From Actinoplanes philippinensis (GTDB lineage Bacteria; Actinomycetota; Actinomycetes; Mycobacteriales; Micromonosporaceae), in NCBI RefSeq assembly GCF_900113015.1, contig NZ_FONV01000003.1, positions 434,001-498,000 on the forward strand: 64,000 nucleotides of DNA, read 5' to 3'. Position 1 is the stretch's first letter. Each line of letters opens with the position of its first letter. Both the position numbers and the translations under genes were made by a program. Below the pieces are notes generated by a model. The model had not been told where the DNA came from and made no database searches. It saw only the letters and a list, made by a program, of their open reading frames with translations. Shown piece by piece: positions 56,769 through 64,000 of this stretch.

Positions 56769-57355
56769 CGGTGGTAGCCGTTGTGCCGGGGGCAGAGGTG
56801 GCCGGCCGGGTCGAGCGGCTGGCCGCAGAGCGGGCACGGCGGGCGGCCGGCGGCCACCACGCGGCGGGCCCGGTCGATGAACGCGCGGGTCGCGTCGGGG
56901 GTCAGCCGCACCCGGAGCCGGTCGAGGTCGTCGTCGGGCTCGTCATCGTCGTCATCGTCGTCGTCGTCCTCGTCGCCGAGGGACTCGCCGATCAGGTCGG
57001 GCTCCGGCTCACCGGCCTCGATCGCCTCGATCACGACGGTGCTGGTGTCGACGTCGAACGCCAGGCCCAGGGTGCCGACCCGGAACTCCTCGTCGACCGG
57101 GGTGTCGAGGGGCTCGTTGTCGTGCACGGCCAGCAGTGGCTCTTCCGGCAGCGTGACGCCGAACCTCTTGCTGGCCTCGAGCAGGAGCTCCTCGAGCTTC
57201 TCGGCGAGCAGCGACACCTGGACCTTCTCCAGCGCCACGCTGATCACCCGGCCGCCACCGCGGGCCTGGAGATAGAAAGTGCGGTCCCCCGGCTCGCCCA
57301 CCGTTCCGGCGACGAACCGCTCGGGCGGCTCGAAGGCATGCACTTGGTGGGTCAT
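56765..57355 (-). CDS. DUF3090 family protein
   Basis: ATG 57355 gives 196 residues starting MTHQVHAFEPPERFVAGTVGEPGDRTFYLQA. An unusual run of nine Asp within a 16-residue acidic stretch follows mid-protein, encoded by imperfect trinucleotide repeats at 56945-56985, and the C-terminus has a zinc-ribbon-like CPLCGQPLDPAGHLCPRH. The family has no known function but is always linked to the phosphomutase gene upstream and the SCO1664-like gene downstream. It is translated 109 nt after the phosphomutase gene and coupled to the next gene. Confidence 0.88.
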   Translation of the reverse strand: MTHQVHAFEPPERFVAGTVGEPGDRTFYLQARGGGRVISVALEKVQVSLLAEKLEELLLEASKRFGVTLPEEPLLAVHDNEPLDTPVDEEFRVGTLGLAFDVDTSTVVIEAIEAGEPEPDLIGESLGDEDDDDDDDDDEPDDDLDRLRVRLTPDATRAFIDRARRVVAAGRPPCPLCGQPLDPAGHLCPRHNGYHR

Positions 57356-57464
57356 GCCGACAACCCTAACCATCCAAGCGGACGAGCGCGCGGGCCAAGG
57401 TCCCCGGTTCGCCGAGGGCGCAAAGGGGTGCACGCTGCGGCGATGCGTCGATCACGGAGCGTCG

Positions 57465-58157
57465 TCAGACACCGCCTCCGGCGCCACCACCGACCGCCGC
57501 GTCACTGTCCGCGGCCTTCTCCCGGCCGTCCGATTTCGGGGGTACGAGCGACGCCAGCTCACCGGTCTCGTTGACGCGCACCACGAACGGGCGGCCCGGC
57601 GTGTATCGAATGACCGTGATCGATGCCGGGTCGGCCACGATCCGCTGGAACTGGTCGAGGTGCAGCCCCAGCGCGTCGGCCACGATGGCCTTGATCACAT
57701 CGCCGTGGCTGCACGCCAGCCAGACCGCCTCCGGCCCGTGCTCCTCGGTCACCCGGGCGTCCCAGGACCGGACCGCCGCCACCGCGCGCGCCGACATCGC
57801 GGCCATCGCCTCGCCGTTCGGGAAGACCACGGCGCTCGGGTGGTGCTGGACGACCGGCCACAACGGGTCCTTGGCCAGCTCCTTGAGCGGGCGGCCCTCC
57901 CAGTCGCCGTACCCGCACTCGATCAGCCCGTCCTCCAGGACCGGCTCGATGCCCGGGGTGGCCAGCTCCAGGGTCTGCCGGCAGCGGATCAGCGGGCTGC
58001 TCACCACCGTGGCCAGCGGCAGCTCCTTCAGCCGCTCGCCGGCCCGGGCGGCCTGCTCACGGCCGGTGTCGTCGAGCTCGACCGGCTGCCGGCCGGCCAG
58101 TCCGCCGGACGCGTTCGCGGTGGTCCGGCCGTGCCGGAGCAGCAGGACGGTGGCCAC
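57465..58157 (-). CDS. Histidine phosphatase family protein (MSMEG_4193-like phosphomutase)
   Basis: GTG 58157 overlaps the stop of the oxidoreductase gene by 1 nt. The 230-residue enzyme has the phospho-His site LLLRHGRTTANASG at the N-terminus, SSPLIRCRQTLELA, and later the second His in WLACSHGDVIKAIVAD, typical of the phosphoglycerate mutase-like superfamily. Members in this position are called MSMEG_4193-type putative phosphomutases and stand upstream of DUF3090 and mshC. The substrate is unknown. Confidence 0.9.
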   Translation of the reverse strand: MATVLLLRHGRTTANASGGLAGRQPVELDDTGREQAARAGERLKELPLATVVSSPLIRCRQTLELATPGIEPVLEDGLIECGYGDWEGRPLKELAKDPLWPVVQHHPSAVVFPNGEAMAAMSARAVAAVRSWDARVTEEHGPEAVWLACSHGDVIKAIVADALGLHLDQFQRIVADPASITVIRYTPGRPFVVRVNETGELASLVPPKSDGREKAADSDAAVGGGAGGGV

Positions 58158-59209
58158 TAGCTCGCCACGCCCGACTCGGCGTACGCCTCGGCGACGATCC
58201 GCAGCGTGTCCAGGCCGCTCTTCAGGTCGCCGACGTACGGGCTGATCGACAGGGTCCCGACGCCGGCCTCCGCGTACTCCCGGATGCGTCTGACGACGTG
58301 CTCACGCGTACCGATGATGGAGGTCCTCTCGATGAAGTCCCGCGGCACCGCCGCGGCTGCCTCGGCCGGACGCCTGCTCAGATAGAGGTCCTGGACCAGT
58401 TTCGCCTCGTCGGCGTAGCCCATCCGGACCGCGATGCCGTTGTAGAAGTTCTGCTCGCGGCTGCCCATGCCGCCGACGTAGAGCGCCGCGTACGGCCGGA
58501 CCACGTCGGCACACGCGTCCAGGTCGTCGCCGATCACCACGGGCGCCGAGGCGACCACGTCGAACCCGGACAGGTCCTTGCCCACCCGGGCCCGGCCGGC
58601 GGCGATCTGCGCCAGCTGGTCGCCGGCCGCGTCCGGGGCGACGAAGATGCCCAGCCAGCCGTCGGCGACCTCGCCGGCCAGCTCCAGGTTCTTCGGGCCG
58701 ACCGCGGCCAGGTAGATCGGGATGTCCGAGCGCAGCGGGCGGAACCCGAGCTTCAGCGCCTTCCCCGCGCCGCCCGGCAACGGCAGCTGGTGGTGCTCGC
58801 CCTGGTACGACACCGGTTCGCGGGCCAGCGCCAGCTTCACCACGTCGACGTACTCCCGCGTACGCCCGAGGGGTTTGGCGAATCGCACACCGTGCCACCC
58901 CTCGGAGACCTGGGGCCCGGAGACGCCGAGGCCCAGCCGGAACCGGCCGCCGGAGAGCGTGTCGAGGGTGGCCGCGGTCATCGCGGTCATCGCCGGCGTG
59001 CGCGCCGGGATCTGCATGACGGCCGCGCCCAGGTCGATCCGCTCGGTCTGGCCGGCGATCCAGCCCAGCATGCTGACCGTGTCCGAGCCGTACGCCTCGG
59101 CCGCCCAGAGAACGGAGTAGCCGAGCCGGTCCGCCTCCCTGGCCATCGCGAGGTGATCGGCGGGCGTGCTCCACGCCGTCTGGTATCCGAGGCTGAGTCC
59201 GAGCCGCAC
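58157..59209 (-). CDS. LLM-class F420-dependent oxidoreductase
   Basis: GTG 59209 is chosen because GGAGGG lies 8 nt upstream; the product is 350 residues. The luciferase-like TIM barrel is seen from LGLSLGYQTAW, AREADRLGYSVLWAAEAYGSDTV, GAAVMQIPARTPAMTAMTAATLD and GRFRLGLGVSGPQVSEGWHG. Residues around GKPLGRTREYV and SDIPIYLAAVGPKNLELAGE fit F420-using actinobacterial members. A shared transcript with the phosphomutase is likely. Confidence 0.88.
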   Translation of the reverse strand: MRLGLSLGYQTAWSTPADHLAMAREADRLGYSVLWAAEAYGSDTVSMLGWIAGQTERIDLGAAVMQIPARTPAMTAMTAATLDTLSGGRFRLGLGVSGPQVSEGWHGVRFAKPLGRTREYVDVVKLALAREPVSYQGEHHQLPLPGGAGKALKLGFRPLRSDIPIYLAAVGPKNLELAGEVADGWLGIFVAPDAAGDQLAQIAAGRARVGKDLSGFDVVASAPVVIGDDLDACADVVRPYAALYVGGMGSREQNFYNGIAVRMGYADEAKLVQDLYLSRRPAEAAAAVPRDFIERTSIIGTREHVVRRIREYAEAGVGTLSISPYVGDLKSGLDTLRIVAEAYAESGVAS

Positions 59210-59348
59210 GAGTGTGCCCTCCCGCAGATCATGAGCTGTCAAGGGCAAGCCTACTGATCCGTTCCATGACCGTTTCGGTCCGGTAACCGACCCACCCGGC
59301 TGAGGCTGTGGGATTTCCCTGAGCAGGGACTCTGAATAAGGTTCACTC

Positions 59349-60347
59349 ATGCATCAGCGACCGCTCGGCCGAAGCGGGCTAGCGGTTTCGCGGCTCGCCC
59401 TCGGCACCATGACCTGGGGACGGGACACCGACCCCGACGACGCGGCGGACCAGCTGAAGATCTTCCTGGAGGCCGGCGGCACGCTGATCGACACCGCCGA
59501 CGTGTACGGCGACGGCGACGCCGAGGCCGTGATCGGCTCCCTGCTCGACCATCTGGCGCCCCGTGACGAGATCGTCATCGCCACCAAGGCCGGGCTCACC
59601 CCGCACCGGTACCGTGCGCGCGACGCCTCCCGCGGCAACCTGCTGCGCTCCCTCGACGCGTCGCTGCGGCGGCTCGGCACCGACTACGTCGACCTGTGGC
59701 AGGTGCACGGCTACGACGCGCAGACCCCGTTCGAGGAGACGCTGGCCGCTCTCGATCAGGCGGTCGCCAGCGGCCGGGTCCGCTACGCCGGTGTGTCCAA
59801 CTTCTCGGCCTGGCAGACCGCACGGGCCGCGACCTGGCAGTCGGCGTACCCCGGGCGGGCCCCGATCGTCGCCGCGCAGATGGAGTATTCGCTGCTCGAA
59901 CGTGGCATCGAGCGGGAGATCCTGCCGGCCGCCGCGGCGCTCGGCTTCGGGGTGCTGGCCTGGTCGCCGCTGGGCAGGGGTGTGCTCACCGGCAAATACC
60001 GCAACGGGCGGCCGCTGGACTCGCGGGCGGCCTCCGAGCACATGGCGGGGTTCGTGCAGGCGTATCTGGAGCCGCGCAGCTCCAGCATCGTGGAGGCGGT
60101 CGTCACGGCCGCGGCCGGGCTCGGTGTGTCCCCGCTCGAGGTGGCGCTGGCCTGGATCCGTGACCGCCCCGGCATCTCGTCGGTGATCCTCGGCGCGCGG
60201 ACGTCCGGGCAGTTGCAGGGCGCGCTGCGCAGCGAGCAGCTGACACTGCCGGCCGAGATCGCCTTCGCCCTGGACGACGTGTCGGCGATCGAGGTCGGAT
60301 ACCCCGAACGCGAGGGCGCCGGTTACCCGGACACCTACTTCGGCTGA
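59349..60347 (+). CDS. Aldo/keto reductase
   Basis: The 332-residue NADPH-dependent reductase has the conserved tetrad: Asp and Tyr in LIDTADVYGDGDAE, Lys in IVIATKAGLTP, His in VDLWQVHGYD. The C-terminal cofactor region includes SSVILGARTSGQL. The sequence is of the actinobacterial TAS/YajO-like group. It is divergent from the oxidoreductase gene, with 139 nt between starts, and is followed by a small DUF5703 gene. AAGG precedes the ATG. Confidence 0.93.
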   Translation: MHQRPLGRSGLAVSRLALGTMTWGRDTDPDDAADQLKIFLEAGGTLIDTADVYGDGDAEAVIGSLLDHLAPRDEIVIATKAGLTPHRYRARDASRGNLLRSLDASLRRLGTDYVDLWQVHGYDAQTPFEETLAALDQAVASGRVRYAGVSNFSAWQTARAATWQSAYPGRAPIVAAQMEYSLLERGIEREILPAAAALGFGVLAWSPLGRGVLTGKYRNGRPLDSRAASEHMAGFVQAYLEPRSSSIVEAVVTAAAGLGVSPLEVALAWIRDRPGISSVILGARTSGQLQGALRSEQLTLPAEIAFALDDVSAIEVGYPEREGAGYPDTYFG

Positions 60348-60399
60348 CACCTCACACAGGTCTGGTGCCCGATCCTCCGGCGGGCGCATATTAGATCGC

Positions 60400-60591
60400 A
60401 TGGACTACGAATACGCGCCGCTGCGGTTGCCCTCAAATGTCGATCGGCTGACCGCGGCGGCGCAGCTCGCCATTCAGGCCGAGTTCTCCGGGTGGGAGCT
60501 GGCCCGGGTCCAGCTCTTCGCCGACGGCACGCGCAAGGTGATGCTCCGCCGCCGCCGCCAGGCAACCCCCCAGCCCGGCCTCAGCTACTGA
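60400..60591 (+). CDS. DUF5703 family protein
   Basis: The 63-residue product reads MDYEYAPLRLPSNVDRLTAA with AQLAIQAEFSGWELARVQLFADGTRKVMLRRRR, the compact DUF5703 pattern. It is basic at the C-terminus, without Cys or membrane segment. The gene is 52 nt after the aldo/keto reductase gene. Its stop is followed at once by an 18-bp repeat array and a long inverted repeat. The family function is unknown. Confidence 0.85.
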   Translation: MDYEYAPLRLPSNVDRLTAAAQLAIQAEFSGWELARVQLFADGTRKVMLRRRRQATPQPGLSY

Positions 60592-60594
60592 ACC

Positions 60595-60652
60595 CAGCAG
60601 CTCGACCGAGCCCAGCAGCTCGACCGAGCCCAGCAGGTCGACCGAGCCCAGC
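60595..60652 (+). repeat. 18-bp tandem repeat after DUF5703
   Basis: Three to four copies of a unit close to CCCAGCAGCTCGACCGAG follow the stop codon at a distance of 3 nt. Confidence 0.85.
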
Positions 60653-60674
60653 GGGGTTAAACCGCGGCCACCGG

Positions 60675-60767
60675 GCATCGCGCCCGCCGGCGTCGAGGGC
60701 TCCGAAAACGGCTAGCGAAGCGTGGCCGTTTTCGGCGCCCTCGACGCCGGCTAAAAGGGCGCGATGC
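60675..60767. repeat. Long interrupted inverted repeat
   Basis: Three nested arms pair perfectly: GCATCGCGCCC (60675-60685) with 60757-60767, CCGGCGTCGAGGGC (60687-60700) with 60737-60750, and CCGAAAACGGC (60702-60712) with 60725-60735. The loop is 12 nt. In total 36 of the base pairs are perfect, with a 6-nt bulge on one side. It stands between convergent genes and may be a large terminator or a mobile palindromic element. Confidence 0.85.
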
Positions 60768-60794
60768 AGCGAGCCGGAGGCGAAGCAATCAAAC

Positions 60795-61475
60795 TCAGTG
60801 CTTGTGACCGGCGTGGTCGTGGTGGTCGTGCTCGTCCTCGTCCGGCAGGAACGGGTGCTCGTCGAGGCGGCCGACCAGCACGTCGGTGTCGACCGGGGCG
60901 AACGGGCCGGAGCCGTCGGCGTCGTCGAACGCCTCCAGGTCGAGCGGCTCGGCGACCTCGGTCACCGTGAGCAGGCCGTCGAGCGGCTCCAGCTCGGGCA
61001 CGTCCAGCGAGGCCAGCGAGCCGTCGCCGGCCTGCAGCAGCTCCAGCACGGCCTCGCCGACCGACTCGACCGGGCCGGCGTCCTCGTCCTCCGGCACCGA
61101 GCTGCGCCGGGCGGTCTCGGCGACGCGCAGCAGCGCGGACACGCTGGGCACCCGGTAGTCACGGCGCTGACGGACCGAGACGACCTGCGGGTACGGGTCG
61201 GCGCCGGCCGCGCCACCGGCCTCGCTGATCTGGCCGAACCGGCGGTCCGCCTCGTCCGGGTCGATCGACTCGACGTCCCACGGCGTCACCTCGCCGAAGG
61301 CGTCGAGCAGCTTCTCGTCATACGCGAACGAGGCGTTGTTGAGGTCGACGTACGCCTGCCAGACGTCGTCGTCGTCGATGCGGCCGGCCGCCGCCTTGAC
61401 GGCCGCGAGGTGCGCCCGCGCCGCCTCGATCACCCGGTCGAGGGCGACGTCGAGCTCGGCGTTCTGGTCAGTCAT
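60795..61475 (-). CDS. Hypothetical acidic protein with His-rich tail
   Basis: ATG 61475 gives 226 residues beginning MTDQNAELDVALDRVIEAAR. The middle is acidic, with short helices (DDVWQAYVDLNNASFAYDEKLLDAFGEVTPWD) and the protein ends EHDHHDHAGHKH, a likely metal-binding tail. There is no signal peptide. Its start is 22 nt after the M20 peptidase stop. I do not assign a function; the family is found in many actinobacteria. Confidence 0.78.
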   Translation of the reverse strand: MTDQNAELDVALDRVIEAARAHLAAVKAAAGRIDDDDVWQAYVDLNNASFAYDEKLLDAFGEVTPWDVESIDPDEADRRFGQISEAGGAAGADPYPQVVSVRQRRDYRVPSVSALLRVAETARRSSVPEDEDAGPVESVGEAVLELLQAGDGSLASLDVPELEPLDGLLTVTEVAEPLDLEAFDDADGSGPFAPVDTDVLVGRLDEHPFLPDEDEHDHHDHAGHKH

Positions 61476-61497
61476 GGGATTGGGGGTCCTTCCGATT

Positions 61498-62805
61498 TCA
61501 GCTGTTTCGGAGCAAGCGGTCGAGCACACGCACGCCGAACTTTAGTCCCTCCACCGGAACTCGCTCGTCGATGCCGTGGAAGAGCGCACTGAAGTTGAGG
61601 TCCGGCGGGAGCCGCAGCGGCGCGAAGCCGAAGCACCGGATGCCGAGGGTGGAGAAGGCCTTGGCGTCGGTGCCACCGGACATCAGGTACGGCACGGTAC
61701 GCGCCCCGGGGTCCTCGGCGCGCAGCGCGGCCCCCATCGCGTCGACCAGGTCCCCGTCGAAGGAGGTCTCCACGGCCGACTGCTGGTGCATGTGCTCGAT
61801 CTCGATGTCCGGCCCGATCACGTCGCGCAGCTCGCGCAGGAAGGCGTCGGCGTGTCCGGGCAGGGTGCGGCAGTCGATGGTGGCCGACGCCTTGCCGGGG
61901 ATGACGTTGTCCTTGTAGCCGGCCTCCAGACGGGTCGGGTTGGCGGTGTTGCGCAGGGTCGCGCCGATCAGGTTGGCGATCGGGCCCAGCTTGGCGACCG
62001 CGAGCTCCGGCTCGTCCGGGTCGAGCTCGATCCCCAGAGCGTCGCTGACCTGCTCGAGGAAGGCCCGCACGGTCGGCGTGAGGACGGTGGGGAAACGGTG
62101 CCGGCCGACCCGCGCGACGGCCTCGGTGAGGGTGGTGACCGCGTTGTCGTCGTGGATGAAGGAGCCGTGGCCGGGCCGGCCGGTGGCGTGCAGGCGCAGC
62201 CAGTCGAGCCCCTTCTCGGCGGTCTGCACGAGATAAAGACGAAGATCATCATTCACGGTGTACGAGTACCCGCCGACCTCGCCGATCGCCTCCGTGCACC
62301 CGTCGAACGCGTCGGGATGGTTCTGCACGAGCCACTGGGAGCCGTACTCCATGCCGGCCTCCTCGTCGGCGGTGTACGCCAGGACGATGTCGCGCGGCGG
62401 GACGTAGCCGGTGCGCCGCCACTCGCGGACGACGGCCAGCACCATGGCGTCGAAGTCCTTCATGTCGACGGCGCCGCGGCCCCACAGGTAGCCGTCCTTG
62501 ATCTCGCCGCCGAACGGGTCGACCGACCACTCGCTCGGGTCGGCCGGGACGACGTCGAGGTGGCCGTGGACCAGCAGCGCGCCGCGGGAGGGGTCGGCGC
62601 CGGGGATCCGGGCGACCAGGTTGGCCCGTTTCGGCGCGGACTCCAGGAGACGGCTCTCGACGCCGACCTCGGCCAGCCGCTCGGCGACATACTCTGCGGC
62701 GGCCCGCTCGCCCACGGTGGTCCGCGGGTCGCCGGTGTTGGTGGTGTCGATGCGGAGCAGGTCGCGGCAGATGTCCACGACCTCGCTCTCGGCAGAAATC
62801 TCCAT
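61498..62805 (-). CDS. M20/M25/M40 family metallopeptidase
   Basis: The 435-residue di-zinc hydrolase has the first metal site VHGHLDVVPADPSEW, the bridging Asp in LWGRGAVDMKDFDAM, and the catalytic Glu in AYTADEEAGMEYG, followed by a dimerisation domain containing GKASATIDCRTLPG and the final His in MSGGTDAKAFS. This is the ArgE/DapE/carboxypeptidase family. The ATG is preceded by AGAAGGGCGG. It is the first of two genes in the minus direction. The peptide substrate is unknown. Confidence 0.92.
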   Translation of the reverse strand: MEISAESEVVDICRDLLRIDTTNTGDPRTTVGERAAAEYVAERLAEVGVESRLLESAPKRANLVARIPGADPSRGALLVHGHLDVVPADPSEWSVDPFGGEIKDGYLWGRGAVDMKDFDAMVLAVVREWRRTGYVPPRDIVLAYTADEEAGMEYGSQWLVQNHPDAFDGCTEAIGEVGGYSYTVNDDLRLYLVQTAEKGLDWLRLHATGRPGHGSFIHDDNAVTTLTEAVARVGRHRFPTVLTPTVRAFLEQVSDALGIELDPDEPELAVAKLGPIANLIGATLRNTANPTRLEAGYKDNVIPGKASATIDCRTLPGHADAFLRELRDVIGPDIEIEHMHQQSAVETSFDGDLVDAMGAALRAEDPGARTVPYLMSGGTDAKAFSTLGIRCFGFAPLRLPPDLNFSALFHGIDERVPVEGLKFGVRVLDRLLRNS

Positions 62806-62886
62806 CCGCCCTTCTTATCAGCCGGATGTGACGGCCGGAGCCGGCCGGGTGTTTGATCGGATGGCCCCGGGGGGTACCTCGGGGCC

Positions 62887-63468
62887 GTGTCTGACGTGAA
62901 TCTTCCCCCGCTGCCGCCGACCGGCGGCGAGATACCCGGGCGCAGCATCGTCGATGTGGTCGCCGCCCAGCACCGTGAGCTGCTCGGCCTGACCGAGCGC
63001 CTGACCGCCTCCCCGGACGACCCGGCCGTCGCGTCGGTGCTGGTCGCCACGCTGTCCCGGCACCTGTGCGCCGAGGAGCAGTACCTCTACCCGGCGGTCC
63101 GGACCGCGGTGCCCGGTGGCGAGCAGATCGCCGACCGGGAGCTGGCCGAGGATCAGGCCATCCTGGAGCGCCTGCGTGATCTGGAACGCACCGGCGACGG
63201 CCGCGACGATCTGGCCGAGGCGGTACGCCGCCACGTGGCGGCCGACGCCGAGGAGCTGCTGCCGCTGCTGGAGCAGATGGTGCCCTCGGAGGATCTGGTC
63301 CGGCTGGGCAATCGCTTCGAGACGGCCGAGGAGGCCGCGCCGACCCGCCCGCACCCGTCGACGCCGTCCACGCCGCCCTGGAACAAGGTGGTGGATCCGC
63401 TGGTGGGAGTGGCCGACAAGATTCGTGACGTGATCAGCTCGCGTGCCACATACGTACGCGATCTGTGA
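62887..63468 (+). CDS. Hemerythrin HHE domain protein
   Basis: GTG 62887 gives 193 residues. The HHE cation-binding domain covers residues about 20-140, with the ligands in VVAAQHRELLGLTERL, LSRHLCAEEQYLYPAV and AVRRHVAADAEELLPLLEQM. Such domains bind di-iron and may sense oxygen or nitric oxide. The C-terminus is Pro-rich and ends SRATYVRDL. The gene is divergent from the M20 peptidase gene, 81 nt between starts. Confidence 0.88.
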   Translation: MSDVNLPPLPPTGGEIPGRSIVDVVAAQHRELLGLTERLTASPDDPAVASVLVATLSRHLCAEEQYLYPAVRTAVPGGEQIADRELAEDQAILERLRDLERTGDGRDDLAEAVRRHVAADAEELLPLLEQMVPSEDLVRLGNRFETAEEAAPTRPHPSTPSTPPWNKVVDPLVGVADKIRDVISSRATYVRDL

Positions 63469-63553
63469 CTAATAGCAGGTTACGGCCAGTAAGCGACGAA
63501 CGTCCTGTTCGTTCATACGTTTGTCACAGGTTGCCGATCATTCCACGGCTCGT

Positions 63554-63581
63554 GGACTAGCGTTCGATCCCTTTCTAGTCC
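63554..63581 (+). promoter_or_regulatory. Dyad upstream of the LysR gene
   Basis: GGACTAG (63554-63560) and CTAGTCC (63575-63581) are separated by 14 bp and end 12 nt before the ATG. The spacing suits binding of the LysR protein to its own promoter, but the dyad may also form a hairpin in the leader. Confidence 0.45.
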
Positions 63582-63593
63582 TAACGTCACGCT

Positions 63594-64000
63594 ATGAACC
63601 TCGAGCTGCGGCATCTGAAGGTGGTCTGCGCCATCGCGGAGACCGGCAGCGTGACCAAGGCCGCGTCACAACTCGGCCTTGCCCAGCCTGCGCTCACCGC
63701 CCAACTTCAGCGGATAGAGCGCACACTGGGTGGCCCGCTGTTCGACCGTGACCGCCGGGGCGCACGTCCCACCGCCCTGGGTGAGCTGGTGCTGTCCCGC
63801 GCCAGAGTGCTGCTGCCCGCGATGAAGGGCCTGCAGGACGAAGCGGCCCGGCTGGCCGCCGGCGGCGATCACGACACGCTGAGCAGGTACCGGATCGGAG
63901 CGGTCGGCGGCCCCGTCGTCGCCCACCTGGTGCACCGTCTGTCGGCTGCCCAGCCGGAGGCGCAGATCTCCACCCACGCGTCCTACTACATCTCCGAGCT
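63594..64000 (+). CDS. LysR-family transcriptional regulator, N-terminal part
   Basis: The gene runs off the window end. The visible 135 residues start MNLELRHLKVVCAIAETGS and show the LysR winged helix: VTKAASQLGLAQPALTAQLQRIERTLGGPLFDRDRRGARPT. The effector domain begins YRIGAVGGPVVAHL. Its regulated genes are not visible here; the hemerythrin gene lies upstream on the same strand. A dyad just before the ATG may be an autoregulatory site. Confidence 0.9.
   Translation, partial: MNLELRHLKVVCAIAETGSVTKAASQLGLAQPALTAQLQRIERTLGGPLFDRDRRGARPTALGELVLSRARVLLPAMKGLQDEAARLAAGGDHDTLSRYRIGAVGGPVVAHLVHRLSAAQPEAQISTHASYYISE

Overview
The window is a very GC-rich actinobacterial chromosome segment. Coding density is high, third codon positions are strongly G/C, GTG starts are common, and many genes join through stop/start overlaps. 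A complete Pup-proteasome locus, a mycothiol gene (mshC), WYL regulators (PafB/PafC), an F420-type LLM oxidoreductase, DUF397/DUF5753 proteins and several Actinobacteria-only small families place it in Actinomycetota. The overall style resembles Micromonosporaceae (Actinoplanes-like); that genus-level call is inference. I recognise no rRNA, tRNA, IS element, prophage or CRISPR array.

Layout. 1-2.1 kb: end of a PP2C phosphatase, then a von Willebrand A protein and a zinc-ribbon/FHA protein (phospho-signalling). 2.1-7.3 kb: HisN-like phosphatase, acyl-CoA synthetase, VOC protein, lipoprotein, and an anti-sigma kinase/STAS pair whose junction is tandemly repeated. 7.8-16.5 kb: helY, small proteins, a lipid kinase, tatC, tatA, pafC, pafB. 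16.6-21.1 kb: cation efflux, DUF3866, diguanylate cyclase, O-methyltransferase. 21.2-29.4 kb: pafA, prcA, prcB, pup, dop, an acyltransferase and the proteasomal ATPase arc, all on the minus strand. 29.5-34.4 kb: ferredoxin, trmI, site-2 protease, RecB-family nuclease. 34.4-48 kb: mixed accessory genes, including an orphan response regulator, a ribbon-helix-helix/DUF4097 pair with its own palindromic operator, a FtsX/MacB-type exporter, ArsR/SRPBCC, a PAC2 protein and a DUF397/XRE pair. 48.3-53.3 kb: GntR regulator, alpha/beta hydrolase, two-component system. 53.7-59.2 kb: small secreted Cys protein, mshC, SCO1664-like protein, DUF3090, phosphomutase, LLM oxidoreductase. 59.3-64 kb: aldo/keto reductase, DUF5703, M20 peptidase, hemerythrin, and a LysR gene cut by the window end.

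How the genes work together. Pup is conjugated to targets by PafA, removed or activated by Dop, and conjugates are unfolded by ARC into the PrcAB chamber. PafB/PafC form the DNA-damage activator usually encoded beside pafA; here five unrelated genes separate them. A PAC2-family protein lies about 16 kb away. TatA/TatC, HelY, TrmI and MshC are conserved companions in this part of actinobacterial genomes.

The most distinctive property is a set of at least eleven unrelated tandem-repeat arrays (unit 9 to 65 bp). Most fill gaps between genes. One is inside a RecB-family nuclease, one duplicates a gene junction, and one could encode an 11-residue-repeat protein upstream of a response regulator. 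Several long perfect inverted repeats mark terminators or operators.
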